DNA from: Pacificibacter marinus
GTDB taxonomy: Bacteria; Pseudomonadota; Alphaproteobacteria; Rhodobacterales; Rhodobacteraceae
Assembly (NCBI RefSeq): GCF_900109555.1
Contig: NZ_FNZV01000002.1
Span: 310,001 to 374,000, forward strand
DNA length: 64,000 nucleotides
Reading direction: 5' to 3'
The notes beneath the pieces were generated by a model that had not been told where the DNA came from, searched no databases, and saw nothing but the letters and a program-made list of their open reading frames with translations. The position numbers were made by a program, and so were the translations under genes. Positions 27,045 through 36,858 of this stretch are shown in pieces; the stretch's first letter is position 1; every line of letters starts with the position of its first letter.

Positions 27045-28562
27045 ATGAGCACACTTTTAGAAATGCGCACCATCACCAAGGAGTTCCCCGGCGTGAAAGC
27101 GCTCGATCAGGTGAACCTTGTCGTGGAACGGGGCGAAATTCACGCAATTTGCGGTGAAAATGGCGCGGGAAAATCGACACTGATGAAGGTTTTGTCAGGC
27201 GTCTATCCAGCTGGAACCTATGATGGAGAAATCCATTTCGAAGGCGCACTTGCGACGTTTAAGAATATCCGCGAAAGCGAAGATCAAGGCATTATCATCA
27301 TTCACCAAGAACTTGCTTTGGTGCCTGAATTGTCCATCGCTGAAAACATCTTTTTAGGGAATGAAACGGCCAAAGGCGGCGTGATCAATTGGCACGAAGC
27401 CAACCAGCATACTGAAAAATTGCTGGCCAAAGTCGGATTGAGTGAAGCGCCGACAACGCGCATCGACAGTCTTGGCGTGGGCAAGCAGCAGTTGGTGGAA
27501 ATCGCCAAAGCGCTGTCCAAGGACGTGAAATTGCTGATCTTGGATGAACCTACTGCGGCGCTGCAAGAGAATGATTCCAAAAAATTACTCGACTTGATGC
27601 TTGAGCTGAAATCCCAAGGCGTCACCTCGATTATTATCTCGCACAAGCTGAACGAAGTCGGATTTGTCGCTGATACTGTTACCGTCATTCGTGATGGCAT
27701 GTCTGTGTCGACTATCGACGCCTCTAACGGTGTGTCCGAGGATGAGATAGTGCGCGACATGGTTGGCCGCGATATGTCGGATCGCTATCCTGCCCGTGAG
27801 CCCCGCGCTGGCGAAATGTTGCTTGAGGTCGAAAACTGGAACGTTTGGCACCCTGAGCACAGTGAGCGCCAAGTGATCAAAGACATTTCCTTTAACGTGC
27901 GAGCGGGCGAAGTTGTCGGCATCGCGGGTTTGATGGGATCAGGTCGCACAGAGCTTGCCATGTCGATTTTCGGAAAATCCTATGGTCGCAAAATATCAGG
28001 TACAGTGAAATTGCACGGTACAGTCGCAGACGTGTCTCGGGTGGATCGCGCCATTGATGCGGGGCTTGCTTATGTGACCGAAGACCGCAAATCTTTGGGT
28101 TTGATCTTGGATGAAACCATCCAGTTTAATACCACATTGGCCAATTTGGACGGCGTGTCCAAAGCGGGCGTATTGAATGCGAACTCGGAAACCAAAGTGG
28201 CCGAAGAGTACCGCGAAGCGCTTAAAACCCGCACGCCAAGCGTGTTCCAAAAAGTTGGAAATCTGTCGGGCGGCAACCAACAAAAGGTTGTTTTGGCCAA
28301 ATGGCTGTTCACAGGTCCCGAAGTTTTGATCCTCGACGAGCCGACACGCGGTATCGATGTTGGGGCTAAATACGAAATCTATTCGATCATCAATGATCTG
28401 TCCGCAGATGGCAAAGGGGTTGTAATGATCTCTTCTGAAATGCCGGAATTGCTGGGCATGTGTGATCGCATCTACGTTATGAACGAGGGCGCTTTGGTCG
28501 GTGAATTGGCCGCCAAAGACGCCAGCCAAGAGCGCATCATGTCGCTCATCGTCACGGAATAA
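27045..28562 (+). CDS. gguA: Sugar ABC transporter ATP-binding protein GguA
   Basis: A 505-residue tandem ATPase of the MglA/XylG class. The first half has Walker [10 protein letters not shown] (near residue 38), a signature-like [15 protein letters not shown] and Walker [12 protein letters not shown]. The second half has a degenerate Walker [10 protein letters not shown], the signature [15 protein letters not shown] and [13 protein letters not shown]. Such a degenerate second site is normal for this class. It forms a transporter with ChvE and GguB, with 11 bp to the permease gene. Confidence 0.95.
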   Translation: MSTLLEMRTITKEFPGVKALDQVNLVVERGEIHAICGENGAGKSTLMKVLSGVYPAGTYDGEIHFEGALATFKNIRESEDQGIIIIHQELALVPELSIAENIFLGNETAKGGVINWHEANQHTEKLLAKVGLSEAPTTRIDSLGVGKQQLVEIAKALSKDVKLLILDEPTAALQENDSKKLLDLMLELKSQGVTSIIISHKLNEVGFVADTVTVIRDGMSVSTIDASNGVSEDEIVRDMVGRDMSDRYPAREPRAGEMLLEVENWNVWHPEHSERQVIKDISFNVRAGEVVGIAGLMGSGRTELAMSIFGKSYGRKISGTVKLHGTVADVSRVDRAIDAGLAYVTEDRKSLGLILDETIQFNTTLANLDGVSKAGVLNANSETKVAEEYREALKTRTPSVFQKVGNLSGGNQQKVVLAKWLFTGPEVLILDEPTRGIDVGAKYEIYSIINDLSADGKGVVMISSEMPELLGMCDRIYVMNEGALVGELAAKDASQERIMSLIVTE

Positions 28563-28573
28563 GGACAGGCCAA

Positions 28574-29785
28574 ATGGACAAACATACAAACTCGGTTAAG
28601 GCCCATCTGGTTGCGCACATGCGCGACTTTGGTCTGCTTTTCGCGCTGATTGCCATCATGGCAATCTTTCAAATCGCCACGGGCGGCATCTTGTTGCGCC
28701 CTGTGAATCTCACCAACCTTTTGCTGCAAAACAGCTATATCATCATCATGGCCTTGGGCATGTTGTTGGTGATCGTGGCGGGTCATATCGACCTGTCTGT
28801 CGGCTCTGTCATGGGCTTTGTCGGTGCCTTGGCTGCCGTGATGATCGTCAGCAATGACGTTCCTGTGCCAATCGCAATTGCAGTGTGTTTGGTCGCAGGT
28901 GGTATCATCGGCGCGGCGCAGGGCTATTTCGTTGCCTTTTGGCGCATCCCCCCATTCATCGTGACGCTGGCGGGCATGTTGGTGTTTCGCGGCCTGACGC
29001 TTTGGTTGCTCGAAGGTCAATCCATCGGCCCGTTCCCCAAAGAATTCCAAGTGCTGTCCACGGGCTTTGTGCCTGACATCTTCCCCGCTGCTTGGGGCGC
29101 TGGTTTGGCTGAAATGGTTGGCGCGCGTAAATTCAATGTGCTGTCTTTGGCGCTTGGTATTGTGGCCGCTATTGGTGTGGTTGTGATGGGGGTGAAAAAA
29201 CGCAGCCGCGACGCAGAATACGGCATCGACAGCGAACCCAACAGCTTGTTCTGGGTGCGTAATGTGATCGTTTCTGGCGCACTTGTGTTCTTGATGTTCA
29301 AACTGTCCACGTTCCGTGGTGTGCCAAACGTGCTTGTCACCATGGCTATTTTGATTGCCATCTACGCCTTTATCACGGAGCGCACAGTCATTGGTCGCCG
29401 CATTTATGCGCTTGGCGGCAATGAAAAAGCGGCAAAACTGTCTGGTATCAAAACTGAACGCCTGACCTTTATCGCCTTTGTGAACATGGGTGTTATGGCC
29501 GCGCTGGCGGGGTTGATCTTTGCCGCGCGTTTGAATTCTGCCACTCCGAAAGCGGGCTTTGCGCTTGAACTTGATGTGATTGCAGCGGTGTTTATCGGCG
29601 GGGCGTCTATGTCTGGTGGCTCTGGTAAAATTATCGGGGCTGTGGTCGGTGCTTTCATCATGGGTGTGATGAACAACGGCATGTCTATTTTGGGTATTGG
29701 TATTGATTATCAACAAGTTATCAAAGGTCTCGTGCTGCTCGCAGCTGTGTTCTTTGACGTCTACAACAAACAAAAACAAGGGTGA
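28574..29785 (+). CDS. gguB: Sugar ABC transporter permease GguB
   Basis: A 403-residue polytopic permease of the XylH/RbsC family with about ten hydrophobic segments. The conserved MALGMLLVIVAGHIDLSVGSVMGFVGAL stretch lies near residue 60, and the cytoplasmic coupling loop IYALGGNEKAAKLSGI near residue 275. Compared with RbsC it has the extra hydrophilic loop (KKRSRDAEYGIDSEPNS) typical of the multiple-sugar branch. It is followed directly by gguC. Confidence 0.94.
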   Translation: MDKHTNSVKAHLVAHMRDFGLLFALIAIMAIFQIATGGILLRPVNLTNLLLQNSYIIIMALGMLLVIVAGHIDLSVGSVMGFVGALAAVMIVSNDVPVPIAIAVCLVAGGIIGAAQGYFVAFWRIPPFIVTLAGMLVFRGLTLWLLEGQSIGPFPKEFQVLSTGFVPDIFPAAWGAGLAEMVGARKFNVLSLALGIVAAIGVVVMGVKKRSRDAEYGIDSEPNSLFWVRNVIVSGALVFLMFKLSTFRGVPNVLVTMAILIAIYAFITERTVIGRRIYALGGNEKAAKLSGIKTERLTFIAFVNMGVMAALAGLIFAARLNSATPKAGFALELDVIAAVFIGGASMSGGSGKIIGAVVGAFIMGVMNNGMSILGIGIDYQQVIKGLVLLAAVFFDVYNKQKQG

Positions 29786-29790
29786 TCACA

Positions 29791-30783
29791 ATGCTATTGT
29801 CACAAGTTAAAAATGCTGACGGAACTGTCACTGTTGTGGCCCGCGACGGGTCTGAAGCCTACGCTGTTAAAAATGCAACCTCGACTTATGATCTTGCAAT
29901 GGAAGCTGCTGAAGCGGGTAAATCTTTGGCTGAGGTGATCCATGCTCACGGGTTTGGCGCGGCAATTGATCTGAATGCGGCCTATTCCGAGGGCCGGATG
30001 ATGTTGCCGATCCACCATGAAGCCCCATCTAGCTGTCATTTGACAGGCACGGGGCTGACCCATCTGGGGTCGGCTTCAACGCGCAATTCAATGCACGCCA
30101 AAAAAGACGTCGATGCGCCTATCACAGACTCTATGAAAATGTTTCAGATGGGTCTTGAGACAGGAAAACCCGCAGCGGGCACCGTCGGGGCACAGCCTGA
30201 ATGGTTCTACAAAGGCAACGGATCGCAAGCAGTTGCAGCAGGGGCGCCATTGGTGTCACCAAGCTTTGCCGAAGATGCAGGTGAAGAGCCAGAAGTCGCG
30301 GGAATCTATGTGATTTCTTCAGATGGCACACCGTTCCGTGTTGGGTTTGCTCTGTCCAACGAGTTTTCCGATCACATCACTGAGCGTGGAAACTATTTGT
30401 GGCTTGCGCACTCCAAACTGCGCCCTGCGTCCTTTGGGCCTGAAATGCTGATCGGCGATCTGCCCCGCGATATTCAAGGCATGTCACGCATCCTTCGCGA
30501 TGGTGCTGTTGTTTGGGAAAAACCATTCTTGTCAGGCGAAGACAACATGTCTCACACTTTGGCAAATCTTGAGCATCACCATTTCAAATACGATATTTTC
30601 CGCCAGCCTGGCGAATTGCACGTCCACTTTTTTGGCACAGCTACCCTGTCGTTTGCTGATAGCATTGCCCCACAAGATGGTGATGTTTTTGAAATCGAAG
30701 CCCCTGGTTTTGGTCTGCCGCTGCGCAATCCTTTGGTTCAAAAACCGGCTGTGTCTGGCACAGTCACTGTAAACGTTTTGTAA
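29791..30783 (+). CDS. gguC: GguC / AraD1-type 2-keto-3-deoxy-L-arabinonate dehydratase (FAH superfamily)
   Basis: A 330-residue FAH-fold protein of the AraD1/GguC family. The ATG at 29791 has an AAGGGTG site; a GTG at 29782 overlapping the gguB stop is an alternative. Recognisable parts are PIHHEAPSSCHLTGTGLTHLGSA, QPEWFYKGNGSQ, and the metal-ligand type Glu pair in EEPEVAGIYVISSDG. In Agrobacterium gguC lies in the same order after gguAB. In arabinose-oxidising bacteria the family dehydrates 2-keto-3-deoxy-L-arabinonate to 2-oxoglutarate semialdehyde. The following arabonate dehydratase supplies that substrate, so the assignment is well supported by context. Confidence 0.88.
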   Translation: MLLSQVKNADGTVTVVARDGSEAYAVKNATSTYDLAMEAAEAGKSLAEVIHAHGFGAAIDLNAAYSEGRMMLPIHHEAPSSCHLTGTGLTHLGSASTRNSMHAKKDVDAPITDSMKMFQMGLETGKPAAGTVGAQPEWFYKGNGSQAVAAGAPLVSPSFAEDAGEEPEVAGIYVISSDGTPFRVGFALSNEFSDHITERGNYLWLAHSKLRPASFGPEMLIGDLPRDIQGMSRILRDGAVVWEKPFLSGEDNMSHTLANLEHHHFKYDIFRQPGELHVHFFGTATLSFADSIAPQDGDVFEIEAPGFGLPLRNPLVQKPAVSGTVTVNVL

Positions 30784-30791
30784 GGTATCCG

Positions 30792-32537
30792 ATGACGTTC
30801 AAACCCGCTTCTTGGCCCCGCAAACTTCGGTCGCAATCTTGGTATGGCGGCAATTCACGCGATACAATTTACCACCGTGGTTGGATGAAAAACCAAGGCT
30901 ACCCGCATGATCTGTTCGATGGGCGGCCCATTATTGGTATTCTCAACACGTGGTCAGAACTGACGCCGTGCAATGGCAGCCACATGAAAGAGTTGGCCGA
31001 AAAGGTCAAAGCGGGCATCTGGGAAGCGGGTGGTTTTCCTGTAGAAGTGCCCGTGTTTTCCGCCTCTGAAAACACATTTCGTCCCACCGCGATGATGTTT
31101 CGCAACTTGGCGGCGCTGTCTATTGAAGAAACCATTCGCGGGCAACCTATTGATGGTGCTGTGCTTTTGGTCGGCTGCGATAAAACAACACCGTCCTTGA
31201 TGATGGCTGCGGCGTCTTGCGACATTCCATCTATCGTTGTGACTGGCGGACCTATGTTGAATGGTCAGTTTAAAGGCGAACGTGTCGGGTCTGGTACGCA
31301 CCTTTGGAAATTCTCCGAGGCGGTGAAAGCCGGCGAGATGACCCAAGAGGAATTCTTGGAAGCCGAACAGGGCATGTCACGCTCAACGGGCACATGTAAC
31401 ACCATGGGCACTGCGTCGACGATGGCGTCTATGGCCGAAGCTTTGGGCATGGCTTTGTCGGGCAATGCGGCCATTCCTGCGGTCGATTCCCGTCGCCGCG
31501 TGATTGCGCAACAATCTGGTCGCCGTATCGTGCAAATGGTCAAAGACGATTTGAAACCATCTGATATCATGACCAAAGAAGCGTTCGAAAACGCAGTGCG
31601 CACCAATGGTGCTATCGGTGGATCGACCAACGCGGTTGTGCATTTGCTTGCTATGGCAGGTCGTGTTGAAGTTGATTTCACCTTGGACGATTGGGATCGC
31701 TGCGGCCGTGATGTTGCTACGATTGTGAACCTGATGCCATCTGGTAAGTACCTGATGGAAGAGTTCTTTTATGCGGGTGGTCTGCCTGTTGTGCTCAAAC
31801 GTTTGGGCGAGGGCGGTCAGTTGAACAAAGACTGCATCACGGTCTCGGGCGAAACCATTTGGGATGAAGTCAAAGACGTTGAAAACTACAACGAAGATGT
31901 GATTTTGCCACTCGAACTTGCGCTGACTCAACAAGGCGGTATCGCGGTGTTACGCGGCAACTTGGCCCCCAAAGGCGCGGTGCTTAAACCGTCTGCGGCG
32001 TCGCCACATCTGCTCAAACACACAGGGCGCGCGGTGGTTTTTGAAGACATTGACGACTACAAAGCCAAGATCGAAGACCCAGATTTGGACATCGATGAAA
32101 CCTGCGTGATGGTGATGAAAAACTGTGGTCCCAAAGGGTACCCCGGCATGGCCGAAGTGGGCAACATGGGGTTGCCCCCTAAGGTTTTGAAAAAGGGCAT
32201 CACCGATATGGTGCGCATTTCTGACGCGCGCATGTCGGGCACCGCTTATGGCACGGTTGTCTTGCACACCTCACCCGAAGCGGCGGCTGGCGGACCTTTG
32301 GCTGTCGTTCGAAACGGCGATATAATCGAGATGGATGTGGCGAACCGCGTGTTGCGTGTTGATATTTCTGATGCAGAAATGGCGGCACGTCTTGCAGCAT
32401 GGAAGCCCCTCAATGATGCACCAACATCAGGCTATGCCTTCTTGCACAATGCCCATGTTGAAGGGGCTGACACCGGCGCGGATCTTGATTTTCTTAAGGG
32501 CTGCCGCGGCAATGCCGTTGGTAAAGACAGCCACTAA
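30792..32537 (+). CDS. araD: L-arabinonate dehydratase (IlvD/Edd family)
   Basis: A 581-residue Fe-S sugar-acid dehydratase. Cluster and metal residues are in LVGCDKTTPSLMMAAASC (near residue 115-135) and STGTCNTMGTAST (near residue 195). The start SWYGGNSRDTIYHRGWMKNQGYPHDLFDGRP is characteristic of the arabonate/xylonate/fuconate subgroup rather than of IlvD or Edd. It is followed by a sugar 1-dehydrogenase and preceded by GguC, so L-arabinonate is the probable substrate; D-fuconate or D-galactonate may also be accepted. Confidence 0.9.
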   Translation: MTFKPASWPRKLRSQSWYGGNSRDTIYHRGWMKNQGYPHDLFDGRPIIGILNTWSELTPCNGSHMKELAEKVKAGIWEAGGFPVEVPVFSASENTFRPTAMMFRNLAALSIEETIRGQPIDGAVLLVGCDKTTPSLMMAAASCDIPSIVVTGGPMLNGQFKGERVGSGTHLWKFSEAVKAGEMTQEEFLEAEQGMSRSTGTCNTMGTASTMASMAEALGMALSGNAAIPAVDSRRRVIAQQSGRRIVQMVKDDLKPSDIMTKEAFENAVRTNGAIGGSTNAVVHLLAMAGRVEVDFTLDDWDRCGRDVATIVNLMPSGKYLMEEFFYAGGLPVVLKRLGEGGQLNKDCITVSGETIWDEVKDVENYNEDVILPLELALTQQGGIAVLRGNLAPKGAVLKPSAASPHLLKHTGRAVVFEDIDDYKAKIEDPDLDIDETCVMVMKNCGPKGYPGMAEVGNMGLPPKVLKKGITDMVRISDARMSGTAYGTVVLHTSPEAAAGGPLAVVRNGDIIEMDVANRVLRVDISDAEMAARLAAWKPLNDAPTSGYAFLHNAHVEGADTGADLDFLKGCRGNAVGKDSH

Positions 32538-32559
32538 TTTACACGACTAAGGACTTATT

Positions 32560-33492
32560 ATGCCACGTAAAATAGCTTTGGTCGGTGTCGGTAAAATCGC
32601 CGTCGATCAACACATCCCCGCGCTCAATGCATCTTCGGAATGGGAACTTTCCGCAGCCGTATCACGTAACACCGTTGTGGATGGTGTGCCAAATTTCACC
32701 GACATGGATGAGATGCTAAAAGCGCACCCCGAGGTCGAAGTCGTGTCATTGTGCATGCCGCCAGTGCCACGTTTTGCCTATGCCCAAGCTGCGATTGCAG
32801 CGGGTCGTCATGTGATGCTTGAAAAACCTCCGGGGGCCACATTGTCCGAGGTGCATACCTTGGCTGATTTGGCGACCAAAGCGGGTTTGACGCTGTATGC
32901 AACTTGGCATTCGCGCGAAGCTGCCTTTGTTAAAGCTGCGAAAGCGTGGCTGGTGGGTAAAACCATCAAAAGCTTTACTGTGACGTGGCACGAAGACGTG
33001 CGCAAATGGCATCCAAACCAAGATTGGGTGTTCGAAGCGGGCGGCATGGGCGTTTTTGATCCGGGTATCAATGCGCTGTCGATTGTGACCGAAATTTTGC
33101 CCGATCCGATCCACTTGAAGTCATCGGTTTTGGACTTTCCCGAAAACCGCGATACGCCAATTTCTGCACAGCTTGATTTTTATCATCCCCATGGCGGAAC
33201 TGTGACGGCGGATATGAATTGGGATCATTCCGGCGATGATGTTTGGCAAATCGAAGCTGTGACCGATGCTGGCGTTTTGACGTTGAAAAACGGTGGTGGC
33301 GTGTTGTTGATTGATGGTGTGGTCCAAACAGGCGCAGAAGATGGCCTGTCTGGGGAATACCCGAACCTTTACGCCAATATGGCGCGACTGGTTGCTGACG
33401 CGGCATCCGATGTCGATCTGCGTCCAATGCTGCATGTGTCCGACGCGCTGACTTTGGGCAAACGTAATGTTGTCAAAGCGTTCGATTGGTAA
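32560..33492 (+). CDS. gal: L-arabinose / D-galactose 1-dehydrogenase (Gfo/Idh family)
   Basis: A 310-residue NAD(P)-dependent aldose 1-dehydrogenase. VGVGKIAVDQHIPAL, MLEKPPGATLSEV, TLYATWHSREAA and the KWHPNQDWVFEAGGMGVFDPGINALSIVTEILP block correspond closely to the Azospirillum L-arabinose 1-dehydrogenase. The catalytic Lys is in the EKPPG motif, and the Asp/Asn pair is in FDPGIN. It makes the aldonolactone for the araD-gguC route. No separate lactonase gene is seen nearby, so lactone opening is either spontaneous or done from elsewhere. Confidence 0.92.
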   Translation: MPRKIALVGVGKIAVDQHIPALNASSEWELSAAVSRNTVVDGVPNFTDMDEMLKAHPEVEVVSLCMPPVPRFAYAQAAIAAGRHVMLEKPPGATLSEVHTLADLATKAGLTLYATWHSREAAFVKAAKAWLVGKTIKSFTVTWHEDVRKWHPNQDWVFEAGGMGVFDPGINALSIVTEILPDPIHLKSSVLDFPENRDTPISAQLDFYHPHGGTVTADMNWDHSGDDVWQIEAVTDAGVLTLKNGGGVLLIDGVVQTGAEDGLSGEYPNLYANMARLVADAASDVDLRPMLHVSDALTLGKRNVVKAFDW

Positions 33493-33574
33493 AATTTTAC
33501 CGCTTAACTGCGAGCTAAGAGCGGTTTAAGCCGCTTTTACCTGTGTGCCACATTGTTTTGCAAAGATATAAAAG

Positions 33575-33607
33575 AGGGGCGTTTTTCGGAGCGCCCCCTT
33601 GTCTTTT
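33575..33607 (+). terminator. Terminator after the arabinose operon
   Basis: GGGGCG / CGCCCC stem with a 10-nt loop, followed by CTTGTCTTTT. It lies between the sugar dehydrogenase and the cysG-like gene. A smaller AGCGG/CCGCT hairpin with TTTT lies just before it, near 33520. Confidence 0.6.
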
Positions 33608-33682
33608 GCTGCGTGGTCCTAGATCACATTTAACAAATGATCTGAGAACACTTCTAAAAGCGCTTCAAAAGAGACAGCACAA

Positions 33683-34663
33683 ATGAAATTTTTCCCGATG
33701 TTTCTGCGGATGGCAGATCGCGATGTGGTGATTGTGGGCGGCGGTGAAACCGCGGCGCAAAAAGCGCGCCTGATGTTGAAATCCGAAGCGCGGATCACCT
33801 TTGTCGCACCGGAATTAGACGTCGAATTACAAGCGCTTGTCGATGAGAAACGTGCGTTTCACAAAAAAGGTGCCATTACGCCAGACCTCTTTAAAGGCGT
33901 GGCTTTGACCTTTGTTGGCACTGGGTGTCCGGGGATAGATGCATCGATCCATGCCTTGGTGCGCGAAGCTGGTGCTTTGGTCAATGTCGTTGATCAGCCG
34001 CACCTGTGCGAAGCCAATACACCCAGCCTTGTGGACCGCGACCCTTTGGTCGTTGCGATCGGCACCGAAGGCGCGGCCCCTGTACTGGCGCGGCAGATAA
34101 AAACGCATTTGGAACAAGTGCTTGAACCGAACCTTGGCGATCTGGTTGCTCTGGGAGGGCGGTTGCGCAGCGCTGCGGCCCAACAGGTGCACAAAGACAA
34201 ACGCCGTGCATTTTGGCGCTGGGTTTATGATGGAAAACCACGCCGTTTGTTTGCGCGCGGGGCAGGGCGCGAAGCTGCTGAATTGATCAAAGCCGCGATC
34301 CAAAATGGCGGCGCACCGGATGATGCGGACGTTGGGCAAATTTCGTTGGTGTGTGTCAGTACCACTGAGCCAGATTTGATGACATTGCGCGCCGTGCAAC
34401 GTTTGCAAGAGGCCGATTTGATCATTGTTTCCGATGAAAGTTTTACGTCAATTTTGGAACTGGCCCGCCGCGATGCTGATCGCGTTGTCGTAGGCAAAGA
34501 TCGCGGCACAGCAGATTGGCGGTTGTCAGATCAACGTAAATTGGCCCAATCTGAACGCGACAAGGGCGCGCGTGTGGTGTGGCTTGTACCTGCCCGCGAC
34601 GCTGACCGCGCCGCGATGGGATTAGAAACTGACACGGAATGTGTGCCGGCTGTTACGATTTAG
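33683..34663 (+). CDS. cysG: CysG-like precorrin-2 dehydrogenase with shortened methyltransferase tail
   Basis: A 326-residue protein. Residues 1-205 form the siroheme synthase N-terminal module: the NAD-binding motif [18 protein letters not shown], then [40 protein letters not shown], the precorrin-2 dehydrogenase/ferrochelatase core. Residues about 225-320 resemble the start of a uroporphyrinogen-III methyltransferase domain ([30 protein letters not shown]), but the glycine-rich loop is altered and the domain stops at about 100 residues instead of 250. So it probably oxidises precorrin-2 and inserts iron, while methylation needs a separate CobA. It ends 10 bp before ade. Confidence 0.85.
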   Translation: MKFFPMFLRMADRDVVIVGGGETAAQKARLMLKSEARITFVAPELDVELQALVDEKRAFHKKGAITPDLFKGVALTFVGTGCPGIDASIHALVREAGALVNVVDQPHLCEANTPSLVDRDPLVVAIGTEGAAPVLARQIKTHLEQVLEPNLGDLVALGGRLRSAAAQQVHKDKRRAFWRWVYDGKPRRLFARGAGREAAELIKAAIQNGGAPDDADVGQISLVCVSTTEPDLMTLRAVQRLQEADLIIVSDESFTSILELARRDADRVVVGKDRGTADWRLSDQRKLAQSERDKGARVVWLVPARDADRAAMGLETDTECVPAVTI

Positions 34664-34673
34664 GAGTGTCTTT

Positions 34674-36383
34674 ATGAACGATGTGAAAACGAGTAATCTT
34701 GAAACACGAATTGCCCAAGCCAAAGGTGATGAGATTGCGGATATCGTGCTAAAAGGCGGGCGTATTTTTGATCTGATGACAGGGGAATTGATCACAGGGG
34801 ATGTGGCGATTTGCGGTGATCGTATCGCGGGAGTGTTTGAAACCTATACGGGCAAGCAAGAGATTGATGTCACAGGACAAATCCTTGTGCCGGGGTTTAT
34901 TGACACGCATCTTCATATTGAGAGTTCGTTGGTCACACCGTTCGAATTTGACCGCTGTGTGACGCCGCGCGGTGTCACAACTGCGATCTGTGATCCGCAT
35001 GAGATTGCCAATGTGATCGGGCTTGATGGTATTCGCTATTTCCAAGAGGCATCCGAGCACACGCTGATGGACATTCGCGTGCAATTATCGTCCTGTGTGC
35101 CGTCAACCCATATGGAAACGGCGGGGGCTGAATTGTTGGCCGATGATTTGAAACAGGTTATGGGGCATCCGTCGTCCATTGGGCTGGCCGAATTCATGAA
35201 TTACCCGGGGGTGATGTTGCGCGATCCGCAAGCCATGGCCAAGATCAAACTGTTCGAAGATCAGCATATTGACGGCCATTGTCCACAGCTGTCAGGGCGC
35301 GATCTTAACGCCTATATCGCCGCAGGTATTCGGACCGAACACGAGGCCACAACGTTTGAAGAGGCGCGTGAAAAGCTGCGCAAAGGAATGCGGGTGTTAA
35401 TTCGCGAAGGATCTGTGTCTAAAGATATGCACGCGTTGCAGCCGCTTTTGACGGATATCACTTCGGCTTACATGTGCTTATGTACGGATGATCGCAATCC
35501 TTTGGATATCGGTGAACACGGCCATTTGGACTATATGATCCGCACACTGATCGCGCTTGGTTGTTCGCCTTTGGCGGTGTACCGCGCGGCAAGTCTGTCA
35601 GCCGCTGAAGCTTTCGGTTTGAAAGATCGCGGCATGATTGCGCCAAGCAAGCGCGCGGATATTGTGGTGATCGATAATTTAGAAAACTGCAATGCTTCCA
35701 AAGTGTTCTGCGGTGGTGTTGAGGTGACGCATAAGAATTTTGAGGCCCGTTTGGAGATCGCTCCAGTGGCCAGAAATTCTGTTCAAGCGCCCCGTGTGAG
35801 TGCGCAAAGTTTCCGCACCACCGGCAATCGTGAAGAGACAGATGTTATTGGCATTCTCGAAGGCAAGATCATCACCGAGCACCTGCACGAGGTGATCCCA
35901 ATTGAGGATGGTGATAAAAAGCCCGATCCCAAACGCGATTTAACGCGGATCACCGTGATTGAACGACATGGCAAAAATGGCAATATCGCCAGCGGATTTG
36001 TTAAAGGCTTCGGACTGCAAGCGGGGGCGATTGCGTCGACTGTTTGCCACGATCATCACAACATTGCCTGCGTCGGTGTGGACTATGATGATATGGCACT
36101 GGCCGCCAATCGCATGAGTGAAATCGAAGGTGGGTTTGTCGTGGTCAAAGACGGTCAAATCCTTGCTGAATTGGCTTTGCCCGTGGCAGGATTGATGAGT
36201 CTTGAGCCGTTTGAGGTGGTGCGCGATACGCTTGTTGATTTGCGAGCTGCGGCAAAAACGCTTGGGGTGACATTGGAAGAGCCGTTTTTGCAGCTGGCCT
36301 TTTTGGCATTGCCGGTTATCCCCGCGCTTAAAATCACTGATCGTGGCATGGTGGATGTGCATAAATTTGAAATCATCAGCTAG
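34674..36383 (+). CDS. ade: Adenine deaminase
   Basis: A 569-residue amidohydrolase-superfamily enzyme that converts adenine to hypoxanthine and ammonia. It shows the metal motif [16 protein letters not shown] (near residue 75), [11 protein letters not shown], and the C-terminal [35 protein letters not shown] block that is specific to Ade of the AdeC type. ATG 34674 after TAGGAG is chosen over the frame from 34641, which overlaps the cysG-like gene. Its pairing with siroheme synthesis looks positional rather than functional. Confidence 0.94.
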   Translation: MNDVKTSNLETRIAQAKGDEIADIVLKGGRIFDLMTGELITGDVAICGDRIAGVFETYTGKQEIDVTGQILVPGFIDTHLHIESSLVTPFEFDRCVTPRGVTTAICDPHEIANVIGLDGIRYFQEASEHTLMDIRVQLSSCVPSTHMETAGAELLADDLKQVMGHPSSIGLAEFMNYPGVMLRDPQAMAKIKLFEDQHIDGHCPQLSGRDLNAYIAAGIRTEHEATTFEEAREKLRKGMRVLIREGSVSKDMHALQPLLTDITSAYMCLCTDDRNPLDIGEHGHLDYMIRTLIALGCSPLAVYRAASLSAAEAFGLKDRGMIAPSKRADIVVIDNLENCNASKVFCGGVEVTHKNFEARLEIAPVARNSVQAPRVSAQSFRTTGNREETDVIGILEGKIITEHLHEVIPIEDGDKKPDPKRDLTRITVIERHGKNGNIASGFVKGFGLQAGAIASTVCHDHHNIACVGVDYDDMALAANRMSEIEGGFVVVKDGQILAELALPVAGLMSLEPFEVVRDTLVDLRAAAKTLGVTLEEPFLQLAFLALPVIPALKITDRGMVDVHKFEIIS

Positions 36384-36858
36384 GTGGCTGTGATGTCATG
36401 AAATGTTGTGTGTTTTTTGCGTTGTTTTGGGGGCGTCTCCGCTATAAATCTGTTTAAATTCATGTGATTAAAGCTCAAACTTCAGGGGCTGTAAAAGGTT
36501 CCGAGGCAAGCTGATTTAGTCTTATTTTTAAGGCAGGCATGAGTTTTGAATAGCAAGCCAAATGAAACAAACACCAACGCATAATTGAAACCTTGTTTTA
36601 GCAATAGGCCCCATTGAGTGTGATCGATGGTCGGGAGATGGTGAACACTCTGGTCTGATTTGTACCGTCATGGAGGGTATATAATCTTGTTTACAATGGC
36701 TTCGCATTGTAGCGTTCTGTCATTGCCGTTAGGCCGAAAACACAAGGATGCAGTAAATTTATGCAAAGTGAACGGTCGCTAGCGCCAATTCCAGTCAATG
36801 TCGATATGATATTCCCTCTACATAGCTTTGCGGCCACACCCCGATTGTTGAATCAACC
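36384..36858. other. AT-rich intergenic region before the signalling cluster
   Basis: No gene or RNA is recognised in these 475 bases. A perfect 7-bp hairpin, TACAATG / CATTGTA with a GCTTCG loop, lies at 36692-36711. The region marks the switch from metabolic genes to histidine kinases. Confidence 0.4.

Noticed and set aside
28472-29779. 435-codon open frame antisense to gguB
   Set aside because: It is a shadow of a strongly conserved permease gene, very rich in His/Gln/Arg as expected from the reverse frame of membrane codons.
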